Shown here in pieces: positions 54,274 to 63,460 of a stretch of DNA of 64,000 nt. Source of the DNA: Psychroflexus salis (lineage in GTDB: Bacteria > Bacteroidota > Bacteroidia > Flavobacteriales > Flavobacteriaceae); assembly GCF_014640175.1 (NCBI RefSeq), contig NZ_BMGL01000004.1, positions 124,001 to 188,000 of the forward strand, read 5' to 3'. The translations under genes were made by a program, and so were the position numbers. Below the pieces are notes generated by a model. It was not told where the DNA came from. It worked only from the letters and a program-made list of their open reading frames with translations, and did not search any database. Within the stretch, counting starts at the first letter, position 1; every line of letters starts with the position of its first letter.

Positions 54274-55095
54274 TTATCCTAAAGCTACATCTAAAACCAT
54301 CATTAAGATAAATCCACCTATAAAACCTAAGGTGGCAATATCTGTATTTCGCTCTTGTTGAGATTCTGGTATTACTTCTTCAATAACAACAAAAATCATA
54401 GCTCCAGCAGCAAAGCTCAAGGCATAAGGAAGGATTTCAGTAAAACTAAGAACGGCCCATGCACCAAGTACTGCAGCAAATGGCTCTACAATAGCAGAAA
54501 GTTGTCCGTAATTAAAACTTTTTATTTTACTTAATCCTAATCCGCGCAATGGAACTGCAACAGCAAAGCCTTCTGGTAAATTTTGTATTCCAATACCAAT
54601 AGCTAATGCAACTGCTCCGCCAATGCTTGCACCTTCAATCCCTGCTGCTGCACCACCAAATAAAACACCTACGGCTAAACCTTCTGGAATATTATGCAAA
54701 GTAATAGCCAATGTTAATAAAACAGACTTATGCCATGGCGTCTTAATGCCTTCTTTTCTGTTTTCTCTAAAATTTACATGTAAGTGCGGTAAGACTTTGT
54801 CTAAACCGAAAATAAAAATTGCACCTAACGCAAAACCAATAGCACTTGGCCACACTTTTGTAAAACCTTCTCCTTTACTCATTTCTAATGAAGGAGCGAG
54901 TAAACTCCAAAAGCTAGCCGCCACCATAACACCTCCCGTAAAACCTAGAGTTCCATCAAAAAACACCCGATTCATTTTTTTAATAAAAAATACAGTAGAT
55001 GCACCAGTTGCAGTAAGCAGCCATGTAAATATAGTTGCATAAAGTGCAGCTAATATAGGGTTAAGGCCACTAAAAAATTGAATAATTTCTTCCAT
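54274..55095 (-). CDS. ZIP family metal transporter
   Basis: A 273-residue membrane protein of the ZIP (ZupT/GufA-like) family with eight helices. The metal-binding helices carry H-N-I-P-E-G-L-A-V-G and N-L-P-E-G-F-A-V-A-V, and a cytoplasmic loop holds His residues (V-L-P-H-L-H-V-N). ZIP proteins bring zinc, iron or manganese into the cytoplasm. Its ATG shares one base with the stop of the DtxR-type repressor gene (TAATG), so the two form an operon and the transporter is probably under that repressor's control. Confidence 0.93.
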   Translation of the reverse strand: MEEIIQFFSGLNPILAALYATIFTWLLTATGASTVFFIKKMNRVFFDGTLGFTGGVMVAASFWSLLAPSLEMSKGEGFTKVWPSAIGFALGAIFIFGLDKVLPHLHVNFRENRKEGIKTPWHKSVLLTLAITLHNIPEGLAVGVLFGGAAAGIEGASIGGAVALAIGIGIQNLPEGFAVAVPLRGLGLSKIKSFNYGQLSAIVEPFAAVLGAWAVLSFTEILPYALSFAAGAMIFVVIEEVIPESQQERNTDIATLGFIGGFILMMVLDVALG

Positions 55096-55754
55096 TAAAT
55101 TGATTTTATAAAAAGGTTTTCTGAAACTTGTTTAGAAATATTAACAGTAGCTTTATTTTCGATTTTTATTTGCATTGATGAATCAAACGATTCTTTTTCC
55201 ACTACTTGAATGCGCTTTCCTAATGCAATATTATTTTTATCTAAGTACTGTAAAAATTCGGTTGAAGAATCTTTTACTCCAACAAAAACGCCTTCATCTC
55301 CTTCATTTAATTGGTTGAGTAAAGCTTTATTGATCACTAAAAAATTTCCGTTGGCGTCGGGAATTGGATCTCCGTGTGGATCCCTTTTTGGGTTCCCCAA
55401 AAATTCATCTAACTCACTTATTAATTTTTTAGATTTAATATGTTCTAAGTCTTCGGCAACTTCGTGGACTTCATCCCAAGAAAAATTTAATTTTTCAACC
55501 AAAAAAACTTCCCATAATCGATGTTTGCGTATAATTTCTAAAGCTGTTTTTCTACCAAGCTCACTTAACTTAACACCTTGATATTTCTTATAAATTACCA
55601 ATTCTTTATCAGCCATTTTCTTAAGCATGTCTGTAACAGAAGATGCTTTGCTTTTCATTTCATGGGCAAGCGCATTGGTGCTTACTTCTTCATTTTTATT
55701 TCTTTGTAAATGAAAAATGGCTTTTAAGTAATTTTCTTCTGATAAACTAAACAT
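55095..55754 (-). CDS. DtxR/MntR-family metal-dependent repressor
   Basis: A 219-residue regulator counted from the ATG at 55754; a TTG one codon earlier is unlikely. The N-terminal winged helix (1-65) has V-S-T-N-A-L-A-H-E-M-K-S-K-A-S-S-V-T-D-M-L-K-K-M. The dimerisation and metal-binding domain (about 65-140) has R-K-H-R-L-W-E-V-F-L, W-D-E-V-H-E-V-A-E-D-L-E-H and N-P-K-R-D-P-H-G-D-P-I-P, with the usual His and Glu ligands. A FeoA/SH3-like C-terminal domain follows. It represses metal uptake genes when metal (Mn, Fe or Zn) is bound. A palindrome on the TonB receptor promoter, 70 bp from this gene, is its likely target. Confidence 0.95.
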   Translation of the reverse strand: MFSLSEENYLKAIFHLQRNKNEEVSTNALAHEMKSKASSVTDMLKKMADKELVIYKKYQGVKLSELGRKTALEIIRKHRLWEVFLVEKLNFSWDEVHEVAEDLEHIKSKKLISELDEFLGNPKRDPHGDPIPDANGNFLVINKALLNQLNEGDEGVFVGVKDSSTEFLQYLDKNNIALGKRIQVVEKESFDSSMQIKIENKATVNISKQVSENLFIKSI

Positions 55755-55767
55755 CAATTTTTTTGTA

Positions 55768-55775
55768 CAAATATA
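55768..55775 (-). promoter_or_regulatory. Minus-7 promoter box of the repressor gene
   Basis: On the minus strand the box reads TATATTTG, matching TAnnTTTG, and ends 13 bp before the ATG at 55754. It lies in the 100-bp divergent gap shared with the TonB receptor promoter. Confidence 0.5.
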
Positions 55776-55801
55776 ATATTTTTATAAAACTAAAATAATA
55801 C

Positions 55802-55832
55802 TTGTTATAATAATATAAAATATTTAGGTTTG
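55802..55832 (+). promoter_or_regulatory. Promoter of the TonB receptor gene
   Basis: TTG (55802-55804) and TAGGTTTG (55825-55832), 20 bp apart, match the Bacteroidota minus-33 / minus-7 elements. The ATG is 22 bp after the box. The minus-7 box lies inside the operator palindrome. Confidence 0.6.
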
Positions 55833-55838
55833 CCTAAA
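55823..55838 (+). promoter_or_regulatory. DtxR/MntR-type operator palindrome
   Basis: TTTAGGTTTGCCTAAA is a perfect 6-bp-arm palindrome with a 4-bp spacer. It is close to the DtxR/IdeR core (TTAGGTTAGCCTAA). It covers the minus-7 box of the TonB receptor gene, so a bound repressor would block transcription. It may also act on the divergent repressor-ZIP operon. Confidence 0.7.
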
Positions 55839-55854
55839 AATATATTTATGAATT

Positions 55855-58116
55855 ATGAAATATAGCTTAGTATTCTTTTTTATGCTATTAAAATTAGCTA
55901 CTTACGCTCAAGATGCAAAAATCAGAGCTCAGGTTTCAACCGAAGACGATTTTGAAGTTTTCTTTACAGTTAATTTAGTTGGTAGTTCTGCTCGAGCAGA
56001 TGTTTCTCCAAATGGGTTTAGTTTTTCAGCTATTTCTCCAGGCAATTATACCTTAGAAGTTCAAGCAATAGGCTATGAAACATTTCAAAAAGAAATTGAA
56101 CTAAAGCCTAAACAAACACTACAAATTGAAATTGTGCTTCGTGTGCAGGAAAATGCTTTAGACGAGGTTATTATCTTAGACGAACAACTTGGGATTAGTT
56201 CTGATACGCCTTATAGTTTTACAAGTATTTCAATAAACTCAATTCAACAAAAAAGTTCTCCAAACGGACTTATGGGAAGCTTAAGAGAAGTACCTGGTGT
56301 TTACGGAGCGGAATTTGGTCAAGGTATTGTAAAACCATTTATCCGTGGTTTAGGTTTTTCTCGTGTTGTTACCGTTTTCCAAGGCAATAAATTAGAAAAT
56401 CAACAATGGGGTGCAGATCATGGTTTAGGCGTAAACGACCTAGGTGTAGATCGTGTAGATGTAATTAAAGGCCCAGCTTCAATTCTCTATGGTTCAGGTG
56501 CTTTGGGTGGAGTTTTATTAATAAAAGACAGTGAAGATTATTTAAAATCTACCGATTGGACAGGAAGTTTTGGTACGAGTTATAATTCAGTTTCTAATGG
56601 GTATAGAACATTTGCTTCAATAGGTAAAAAACAAGCAAACGATTTTTATTTTGCAGCCGACTTGGCTTACGAAAATCATGCAGATTATAAGGATGGGAAT
56701 GATAGAATAATCGGAAATTCACGTTTTAATACTACTTCATTGCGCCTGCATTCAGGAATAGATAAAAAACAATTTCAAAATAAGTTGTCTTTTACTTTTC
56801 ACGACCAAAATTTAGGTATTATCAGTGAAGATGAAATGGACGATGCTCTATCTTTAGCTACATCTAGAAACGATCGTTCTATGCAGCTTCCTTTTCAAGA
56901 AGTAAAAGATTATTTATTATCCTATAAACAAAGTACACAACATGAAAATTTTGAAACTTCCTTGCATCTTTCACACCATATCAATACCCGCAAAGAAATA
57001 GAAGAAGCTTTCAACGAAGTAGATTTGGGTTTTAGACAAACCCATACTTTTTACAATGGTCGAGTAAGTTTAACAAATACAAAAATTAAACATAGTTTAG
57101 GTTTACAAGGAAGTTTCTTAAATAATGAAAACTTAGATGAAGCTCAAGAATTTTTAATTCCAGATGCTCGTTTTTTCGAAACGGGTGTTTACTATTTAGC
57201 AGAATATAAATTGAAAGATTATTTTATTCAGGGAGCATTGCGTTACGACTTTCGTGAAGTTACTGCAGATGCAAGTTCTCAGGCTTTAATTAACGATGGT
57301 TTTATATTACCCGGTGAACCAGAAAACAGAAAACTTACTTCTTCTTTTGATGGAATTACGGGCTCTTTAGGAGTTAGTAAAACCTTAGATAAACATAAAT
57401 TAAAAACAAACTTGTCAACAGGTTTTAGAACTCCAGATTTAGCCGAATTATTTTCGAACGGGCCGCATCCTGGAACCACTCGCTTCGAAATTGGAAATGC
57501 TAATTTTGACAGAGAACAAAGCTATCAAGCAGATGTTAACTATGAATACACAAATCAAAAATTTTCTGCATCGCTATCTGTTTTTGGAAGTTTGGTAGAT
57601 AATTATATCTTTTTTTCATCATCAGGCCAAACTGAACCAGAAACGGGAATGAACATTTGGAATTACCAGCAAGTCGATGCTAGGCTGTATGGTGCCGAAT
57701 TTAATCTTCAATATTCATTATTTGCAAACAATCAATTAAATTTAAGTATGTCTGGAGCAATTGTTAGAGGCGATAATTTAGATTTTAAAGAACCACTAAC
57801 GTTTATTCCTCCCGATAATTTAAATTTTAAAGTAAATTGGCTGCCTTTTAATACACCAACTACTTTTTTTGCAGCATTGCGAATAATAGGTGAGCAAAAC
57901 CGACCAGGTTTTAATGAAGAAGTAACCGATGCATATAACTTAGTTAGTTTGGGAGCTTCTTATTATTTCGACATTGGAAAACAAGAATTAGAAATTGGCG
58001 TTACGGCAAATAATCTACTTAACGAAACTTATGTAGACCATATGTCGGTTTTAAGAGCCAACCAAGTTACTAGCCCTGGTAGAAATATCCTATTGAATTT
58101 ACGTTACAGATTTTAA
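55855..58116 (+). CDS. TonB-dependent receptor, probably for a metal or metal chelate
   Basis: A 753-residue outer-membrane receptor. A signal peptide (1-18) leads to a carboxypeptidase-regulatory-like domain (about 20-105), a plug (about 110-225, with S-L-R-E-V-P-G-V-Y-G and R-V-D-V-I-K-G-P-A-S-I-L-Y-G-S-G-A-L-G-G) and a 22-strand barrel ending in L-N-L-R-Y-R-F with terminal Phe. It imports a ligand using TonB energy. A DtxR-type operator overlaps its promoter and a ZIP transporter is encoded nearby, so the ligand is likely iron, zinc or manganese in complex. A separate SusD-like partner is absent, which argues against a glycan role. Confidence 0.95.
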   Translation: MKYSLVFFFMLLKLATYAQDAKIRAQVSTEDDFEVFFTVNLVGSSARADVSPNGFSFSAISPGNYTLEVQAIGYETFQKEIELKPKQTLQIEIVLRVQENALDEVIILDEQLGISSDTPYSFTSISINSIQQKSSPNGLMGSLREVPGVYGAEFGQGIVKPFIRGLGFSRVVTVFQGNKLENQQWGADHGLGVNDLGVDRVDVIKGPASILYGSGALGGVLLIKDSEDYLKSTDWTGSFGTSYNSVSNGYRTFASIGKKQANDFYFAADLAYENHADYKDGNDRIIGNSRFNTTSLRLHSGIDKKQFQNKLSFTFHDQNLGIISEDEMDDALSLATSRNDRSMQLPFQEVKDYLLSYKQSTQHENFETSLHLSHHINTRKEIEEAFNEVDLGFRQTHTFYNGRVSLTNTKIKHSLGLQGSFLNNENLDEAQEFLIPDARFFETGVYYLAEYKLKDYFIQGALRYDFREVTADASSQALINDGFILPGEPENRKLTSSFDGITGSLGVSKTLDKHKLKTNLSTGFRTPDLAELFSNGPHPGTTRFEIGNANFDREQSYQADVNYEYTNQKFSASLSVFGSLVDNYIFFSSSGQTEPETGMNIWNYQQVDARLYGAEFNLQYSLFANNQLNLSMSGAIVRGDNLDFKEPLTFIPPDNLNFKVNWLPFNTPTTFFAALRIIGEQNRPGFNEEVTDAYNLVSLGASYYFDIGKQELEIGVTANNLLNETYVDHMSVLRANQVTSPGRNILLNLRYRF

Positions 58117-58200
58117 TTGAAAATTATCAGTTTTTGGTCTAAATATTTTAATTTTAGCAAATCAATAATTCATTTTTGAACTAAAATTAAAGAATACGTA

Positions 58201-59406
58201 ATGGATGCATATATTATAGACGGAATACGAACTCCAATCGGAAATTACAAAGGCACACTTTCAACAGTTCGTACCGACGATTTAGGCGCATTAGTTATCA
58301 AGGAAATTGTAAAACGAAATTCTACAATACCTGTTGAAGCTTTTGATGATGTAATTCTAGGTTGTGCTAACCAAGCTGGAGAAGACAATCGCAATGTAGC
58401 CAGAATGTGTTCACTTTTAGCAGGATTGCCGCATTCCGTTCCAGGTGAAACGGTAAATCGTTTGTGTAGTAGCGGTCTTTCAGCTGTTATTCATGCAAAC
58501 CGAGCTATTAAAGCTGGCGATGGTGATGTATTTATCGCCGGAGGAGTAGAGCATATGACACGTGGACCTTATGCAATTTCAAAAACATCGTCTGCATTCG
58601 GCAACGATGCCAAAATGTACGATACCAGTTTTGGTTGGCGTTTTGTGAATCCTAAAATGCATGAAATGTACGGAACAGATGCTATGGGCATGACAGCCGA
58701 AAATTTGGTAGATATGCATAAAATTTCTCGAGAAGATCAAGATGCTTTTGCTTACCATTCTCAAATGAAAGCTGTAAAAGCTCAAGAAAATGGAAGATTA
58801 GCTCAAGAAATTGTAGCAGTAAACATTCCACGTAGAAAGCAAGACGATTTAGTTTTTGCACAAGATGAATTTATAAAACCACAAACCAAATTAGAAATTC
58901 TTGGAAAATTGCGCCCAGCTTTCCGTAAAGATGGAAGTGTAACTGCAGGGAACTCATCTGGATTAAACGACGGCGCTGCTGCCACAATAATCGCTTCACA
59001 AAAGGCAGTAGAAAAGTATAATTTAAAACCAATGGCTAGAATTATAAGTTCAGCTGTGGTTGGTGTTGAGCCAAGAATTATGGGAATTGGTCCTGTTGAA
59101 GCATCCAATAAAGCGCTAGCAAAAGCAGGTTTGTCTATGGAAGATATGGATATTATAGAGTTAAATGAAGCGTTTGCAGCACAAGCCTTAGCTTGTATTC
59201 GTTCTTGGGGATTAAAAGACGATGACCCTAGAATTAATCCTAATGGTGGTGCCATTGCAATTGGGCATCCGCTTGGTGTTACTGGTGCAAGATTAGCTCA
59301 TACCGCAGCTTTACAACTTCAACTGACTTATAAAAAATATGCATTAGTAACCATGTGCGTCGGCGTCGGTCAAGGTTATGCAGCTGTTATTGAGAATGTG
59401 AGTTAA
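58201..59406 (+). CDS. paaJ: Acyl-CoA thiolase, PaaJ/PcaF-like (3-oxoadipyl-CoA thiolase)
   Basis: A 401-residue thiolase. Catalytic residues are Cys 89 (N-R-L-C-S-S-G), His 356 (A-I-G-H-P-L-G) and Cys 386 (M-C-V-G-V-G-Q-G). Length and the H-E-M-Y-G-T-D-A-M-G-M-T-A-E segment fit the beta-ketoadipyl-CoA branch used in phenylacetate and aromatic degradation, and the next gene encodes PaaZ, which supports the assignment. It splits 3-oxoacyl-CoA into acetyl-CoA and a shortened acyl-CoA. A role in fatty-acid oxidation is a weaker alternative. Confidence 0.85.
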   Translation: MDAYIIDGIRTPIGNYKGTLSTVRTDDLGALVIKEIVKRNSTIPVEAFDDVILGCANQAGEDNRNVARMCSLLAGLPHSVPGETVNRLCSSGLSAVIHANRAIKAGDGDVFIAGGVEHMTRGPYAISKTSSAFGNDAKMYDTSFGWRFVNPKMHEMYGTDAMGMTAENLVDMHKISREDQDAFAYHSQMKAVKAQENGRLAQEIVAVNIPRRKQDDLVFAQDEFIKPQTKLEILGKLRPAFRKDGSVTAGNSSGLNDGAAATIIASQKAVEKYNLKPMARIISSAVVGVEPRIMGIGPVEASNKALAKAGLSMEDMDIIELNEAFAAQALACIRSWGLKDDDPRINPNGGAIAIGHPLGVTGARLAHTAALQLQLTYKKYALVTMCVGVGQGYAAVIENVS

Positions 59407-59457
59407 GAATTGAAGCTTATTTAAAATAAATAATTATAAATCATTAGTTAGAATATT

Positions 59458-61968
59458 ATGCAAACTACGCAAAGCTATATACAAGGAAAATGGACTAAAG
59501 GAAAAGGTGAAGGTCTACCGATTTATGATTCCATTACTGGAGAACAATTTACTTCTATAAATGTGGAAGGTTTCAATATTCCAGAAGTTTTGGCCTACGG
59601 TAGAGAAAAAGGAGATGTTTTACGAAAAATGACCTTCCAAGAACGTGGAAATATGTTGAAATCTTTAGCTTTTTATCTTCAAAAAAAGAAAAAAGCTTTT
59701 TATGAATTAAGCTACCGAACAGGTGCTACGAAAATGGATTCTTGGTTTGATATTGATGGTGGTTTTGGGAATTTATTTGCCAATGCATCTTTAAGAAAAT
59801 TATTCCCTAATCAACCGTTCGACGTAGAAGGAGATCCTATCGATTTATCACGTGGGGGTCGATTTATGGCGCATCATATATTAGTCCCTAAAGAAGGCGT
59901 AGCCGTTCATATTAACGCATTTAATTTTCCAGTTTGGGGAATGCTCGAAAAATGTGCTGTAAACTGGATGGCGGGTGTTCCGGCGGTAGTTTTACCAGCA
60001 CCACAATCGGCATATTTAACCGAAGCAGTAGTAAAAGAAATTATTGCTTCAGGAATTTTGCCTGAAGGTGCATTGCAACTGATTTCAGGTACTGAAAAAA
60101 ATATTTTAAACAGTCTAGAGTCGCAAGATATAGTCACCTTTACAGGTTCAGCTTCAACTGGGCGAATGCTTAAAAATCATCCGCGATTATTAGAAGAATC
60201 TATTCCATTCACCATGGAAGCCGACTCATTGAATGCTTGTATATTGGGTGAAGATGCAGTGCCAGGAACACCAGAATTCGATTTGTTTATTCGCGAAGTA
60301 CGCAACGAAATGACCGTAAAATGTGGACAAAAATGTACCGCGATTCGCAGAGCGATTGTTCCAGAATCTTTACTAGAAGATGTACAAATCGCTCTAGGCA
60401 AAGCTTTAGCTAAAATTACTTTAGGCGATCCACGCTTAAAAGAAGTACGCATGGGAAGTTTGATTGATAAAAAGCAAGTGGAAGCAGTTAAAAAAGCTAT
60501 AACCGAAATTTCAAAAACTGCAGAAATTGTATATGGTGATTTTAATGCTGCTGAAACCATTAATGCAGATTTTGATAAAGGAGCTTTCATTAAACCGATT
60601 TTACTCCGAGAAAACAATCCTTTTAAAAATGAAGCCGCACACATTACAGAAGCTTTTGGACCAGTAAGTACATTGATGCCTTATAAAACCTTAGATGAAG
60701 CGATTGCGCTTTCTAAAAAAGGAAAAGGCTCACTGGTGAGTTCTATTTTTACCAATGATGATGCTGTTGCTCGTGAGTATACCATAAATGCAGCTTCTCA
60801 CCATGGTAGAATCTTATCCATAAACCGAGAATCGGCAAAACAAAGTACAGGTCATGGATCGCCATTACCTAATTTAGTGCATGGTGGACCAGGTAGAGCT
60901 GGAGGTGGTGAAGAAATGGGCGGAAAACGCGGCATCAAACATTTCATGCAGCGTTGTGCCATTCAAGGAAGTCCAACAACATTAACAGAGATAACAGGCA
61001 TTTATCAGCCAAAGGCAAAATATAAAGAAGCTGAGAAGCATCCTTTTGCTTACCATTGGGAAGATATTCAACCTGGTATGTCATTACAAACGCATAACCG
61101 CACTTTAACGGATACAGACATCATTAATTTCGGAAATTTAACTTGGGATCATTTCTATGCGCATACCGATATTACTTCTTTAGAAGGAAGCATCTTTGAA
61201 CAACGCACAGCGCACGGTTATTTTATTATTTCAGCAGCAGCGGGATTGTTTGTGTATCCTAATAAAGGACCTGTTGCTGCCAATTATGGTTTAGAAGAAA
61301 TTCGTTTTTTGCGACCATTGTATCACAATGATACCATCAACGTGCGATTAACTTGTAAAGAAAAAGTAGATCGTGACCCAAAAGGAAAAGAACTACCTAG
61401 TGGAATTGTAAAATGGTACGTTGAGGTTTTTGATGTAGAAGCTACCGAAGAAGATGAAAAGTTAGTCGCTATTGCTACCATTTTAACTATGGTTCAGAAA
61501 AAACAAGAAACTTTTCATGAAGTAGATAAAGTTTTTATTGAAAACAAACTGAATAATCTTGATGAAAAGGCCAAACCCAAATGGGGAATGATGACACCAC
61601 AACATATGGTGGAACATTTGGAGATGGGGCTTCGCATAGCTACTGGCGAAATCTCAAATTTCGAAGTGTCTACACCCGAAGAATATTTAGAGAAAGTACA
61701 AGAAACTTTGTACAATTACGAGAAAATGCCCCAAGGCTACAAAATGCCTTTGATGAAGAAAGATGAATTGGAAGATTTGAAGCACGAAAATTTAGATGAA
61801 GCCAAAAAAGCACTTTTAGAAGCTTATGAAACTTACGAAGTGTTCATTAGAGAAAACCCAGATACCACCACCAAAAATGCAGTGTTTGGTGAATTGACTG
61901 TTTTTGAATGGAAGCTCCTAAACCGGAAACATTTCAATCATCATTTTGAGCAGTTTGGATTGCTGTAA
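59458..61968 (+). CDS. paaZ: PaaZ (aldehyde dehydrogenase / MaoC hydratase) fused to a DUF1569 domain
   Basis: An 836-residue protein, longer than the roughly 680 residues of E. coli PaaZ. The aldehyde dehydrogenase domain (1-520) has Asn 154, Glu 254 and Cys 293 (Q-K-C-T). The MaoC-type oxepin-CoA hydrolase domain (about 525-685) has N-L-T-W-D-H-F-Y-A-H-T-D. From about 690 the sequence changes to a DUF1569/DinB-like helical domain (M-T-P-Q-H-M-V-E-H-L-E and K-H-F-N-H-H-F-E-Q). PaaZ opens the oxepin ring in phenylacetate degradation and oxidises the aldehyde. The added domain may bind a metal and tune stability or partner binding. The other paa genes are not in the window. Confidence 0.9.
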   Translation: MQTTQSYIQGKWTKGKGEGLPIYDSITGEQFTSINVEGFNIPEVLAYGREKGDVLRKMTFQERGNMLKSLAFYLQKKKKAFYELSYRTGATKMDSWFDIDGGFGNLFANASLRKLFPNQPFDVEGDPIDLSRGGRFMAHHILVPKEGVAVHINAFNFPVWGMLEKCAVNWMAGVPAVVLPAPQSAYLTEAVVKEIIASGILPEGALQLISGTEKNILNSLESQDIVTFTGSASTGRMLKNHPRLLEESIPFTMEADSLNACILGEDAVPGTPEFDLFIREVRNEMTVKCGQKCTAIRRAIVPESLLEDVQIALGKALAKITLGDPRLKEVRMGSLIDKKQVEAVKKAITEISKTAEIVYGDFNAAETINADFDKGAFIKPILLRENNPFKNEAAHITEAFGPVSTLMPYKTLDEAIALSKKGKGSLVSSIFTNDDAVAREYTINAASHHGRILSINRESAKQSTGHGSPLPNLVHGGPGRAGGGEEMGGKRGIKHFMQRCAIQGSPTTLTEITGIYQPKAKYKEAEKHPFAYHWEDIQPGMSLQTHNRTLTDTDIINFGNLTWDHFYAHTDITSLEGSIFEQRTAHGYFIISAAAGLFVYPNKGPVAANYGLEEIRFLRPLYHNDTINVRLTCKEKVDRDPKGKELPSGIVKWYVEVFDVEATEEDEKLVAIATILTMVQKKQETFHEVDKVFIENKLNNLDEKAKPKWGMMTPQHMVEHLEMGLRIATGEISNFEVSTPEEYLEKVQETLYNYEKMPQGYKMPLMKKDELEDLKHENLDEAKKALLEAYETYEVFIRENPDTTTKNAVFGELTVFEWKLLNRKHFNHHFEQFGLL

Positions 61969-62002
61969 AGTAAATTTCAAAAATTGCTTGTAACATCTCT
62001 TA

Positions 62003-62040
62003 TGCCACTAATGCACTAATAATAATTCGCGCATTAGTGG
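62003..62040. repeat. Intergenic inverted repeat (GCCACTAATGC type)
   Basis: GCCACTAATGC (62003-62013) and GCATTAGTGGC (62030-62040) form a perfect 11-bp stem with a 16-nt loop. It resembles the dispersed 'GCCACTAAT' repeats of flavobacterial intergenic DNA. It lies between the convergent paaZ and fluoride exporter genes and could also act as a terminator. Confidence 0.65.
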
Positions 62041-62165
62041 CAAAATTGAGAATTAAAAGGTGTATTAATCAAAATGATTTATCCTTAGTTCTTTTAGTAC
62101 CCACAATCATTTTTGTTTACCTTCTTTCATATTTAACCAAGCTTTCAAATTTGTTTTACAATTTT

Positions 62166-63437
62166 TTATTTAAAAACAAACAACTTATTCACTTTTAAAA
62201 ATGCATATAACCAATGTTTAAGTTTGCTCTTTTCCTGTGAGCTATACACACTAGTTTGTCCCGAAGCAAAATAAGCCACAACACAAGCAACTGCGATATA
62301 TACAAAACCTTCCACACCAAATAATTCCATACCCATAACAATACAAGCTAGTGGAGTATTGGTTGCTCCAGCAAAAACAGCTAGAAATCCCATTCCTGCT
62401 AATAAAGACATGGGAAGCGGTAATATTAAAAACAACGCACTACCCAAGGTAGCGCCCATAAAAAACAAGGGCGTAACTTCGCCACCTTTAAATCCTGTAC
62501 CTAAAGTAAAAGCAGTTAAAATTACTTTAATGGCAAAATCGTAAGGCAACATTTGATTTGTGAATGATGCTTCAATAATAGGAATGCCTAAACCGATGTA
62601 CTTTGTGCTTCCAATAAGAAATACAAAAACTGCAATACCAATGCCACCAACAAAAGGTCGAAGCGGTGGGAATTTTATCTTACCAAAGAGCTTTTTAAAA
62701 TATGCTTTCAACAAAGAGAAAGACATGGCAGTTAATCCGAATGCGACTCCAGCTAAAATAGTCCAACTCAAATTTTCTAAACTGTAGCTAGCAATTTCAG
62801 TAATGTAATAATGTGTGTGTGGTACACCCCAAAAATTGGTGCAAATCCACTCTGCAATTAAAGCAATAGTTAAACTTGGAAAAATAGCTTTGTAATTCAT
62901 CTTTTTGGTTTTAATTACTTCTAAAGAAAAAATAAAACCAGCCAAAGGAGTCCCAAAAACCGAAGCAAAACCAGCACTAATTCCCATAATGAGTAAAATT
63001 TTACGGTCGGCATTGTTCAGTTTAAACCTGTATTTAAATTGGTCTGCAATAGAAGCGCCTATTTGTATTGCTGTTCCTTCACGACCTGCAGATGCACCAA
63101 AAAAATGGGTAGCGATGGTTCCAAATAATACCAAAGGAGCCATTTTGAAAGGAATGGTTTTATTGGGTTGGTAATATTCTTCCAAAACCAAATTATTTCC
63201 TTTTTCAATTCCTTTGCCTAACCAATAATAAATGTAACCAATTAACAAACCACCCAAAGGCAAGCATACAATTACCCAGATATTCATTTCCCGGAATTGA
63301 GTTGCCCAACTCAAGGCAACTAAGAAAAAAGCGGAAGCACTACCAACAAGGCTGCCAACTAGTAAGCTCAGCAAAGTCCATTTTAAAAGATATGGAATTA
63401 CTTTTTTTAAATACGGATAAAATTGTTGTGTACGCAA
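62166..63437 (-). CDS. CLC-F type fluoride/proton antiporter (ClC family)
   Basis: A 423-residue ClC-family membrane protein with about ten helices. The pore motif reads A-G-R-E-G-T (Glu 120 is the gating Glu). Chloride ClCs have G-R-E-G-P, while G-R-E-G-T is typical of the fluoride-exporting CLC-F branch. A second motif is G-F-K-G-G-E-V-T-P-L-F. A fluoride riboswitch lies directly upstream, which fixes the role: it exports fluoride in exchange for protons. The start is a TTG at 63437, since no ATG lies between the riboswitch and the first helix; the next ATG at codon 51 would remove a helix. Confidence 0.9.
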   Translation of the reverse strand: MRTQQFYPYLKKVIPYLLKWTLLSLLVGSLVGSASAFFLVALSWATQFREMNIWVIVCLPLGGLLIGYIYYWLGKGIEKGNNLVLEEYYQPNKTIPFKMAPLVLFGTIATHFFGASAGREGTAIQIGASIADQFKYRFKLNNADRKILLIMGISAGFASVFGTPLAGFIFSLEVIKTKKMNYKAIFPSLTIALIAEWICTNFWGVPHTHYYITEIASYSLENLSWTILAGVAFGLTAMSFSLLKAYFKKLFGKIKFPPLRPFVGGIGIAVFVFLIGSTKYIGLGIPIIEASFTNQMLPYDFAIKVILTAFTLGTGFKGGEVTPLFFMGATLGSALFLILPLPMSLLAGMGFLAVFAGATNTPLACIVMGMELFGVEGFVYIAVACVVAYFASGQTSVYSSQEKSKLKHWLYAFLKVNKLFVFK

Positions 63438-63460
63438 AATGACTACTTTATATAGTTTGT

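Noticed and set aside
54623-55042. 139-codon plus-strand ORF opposite the ZIP gene
   Set aside because: Antisense shadow of the helix-rich ZIP gene; the ZIP motifs leave no doubt about the coding strand.
62359-63174. Three plus-strand ORFs opposite the ClC gene
   Set aside because: They are Pro/Lys/Ala-rich mirror readings of a membrane protein gene and have no start context or family pattern.
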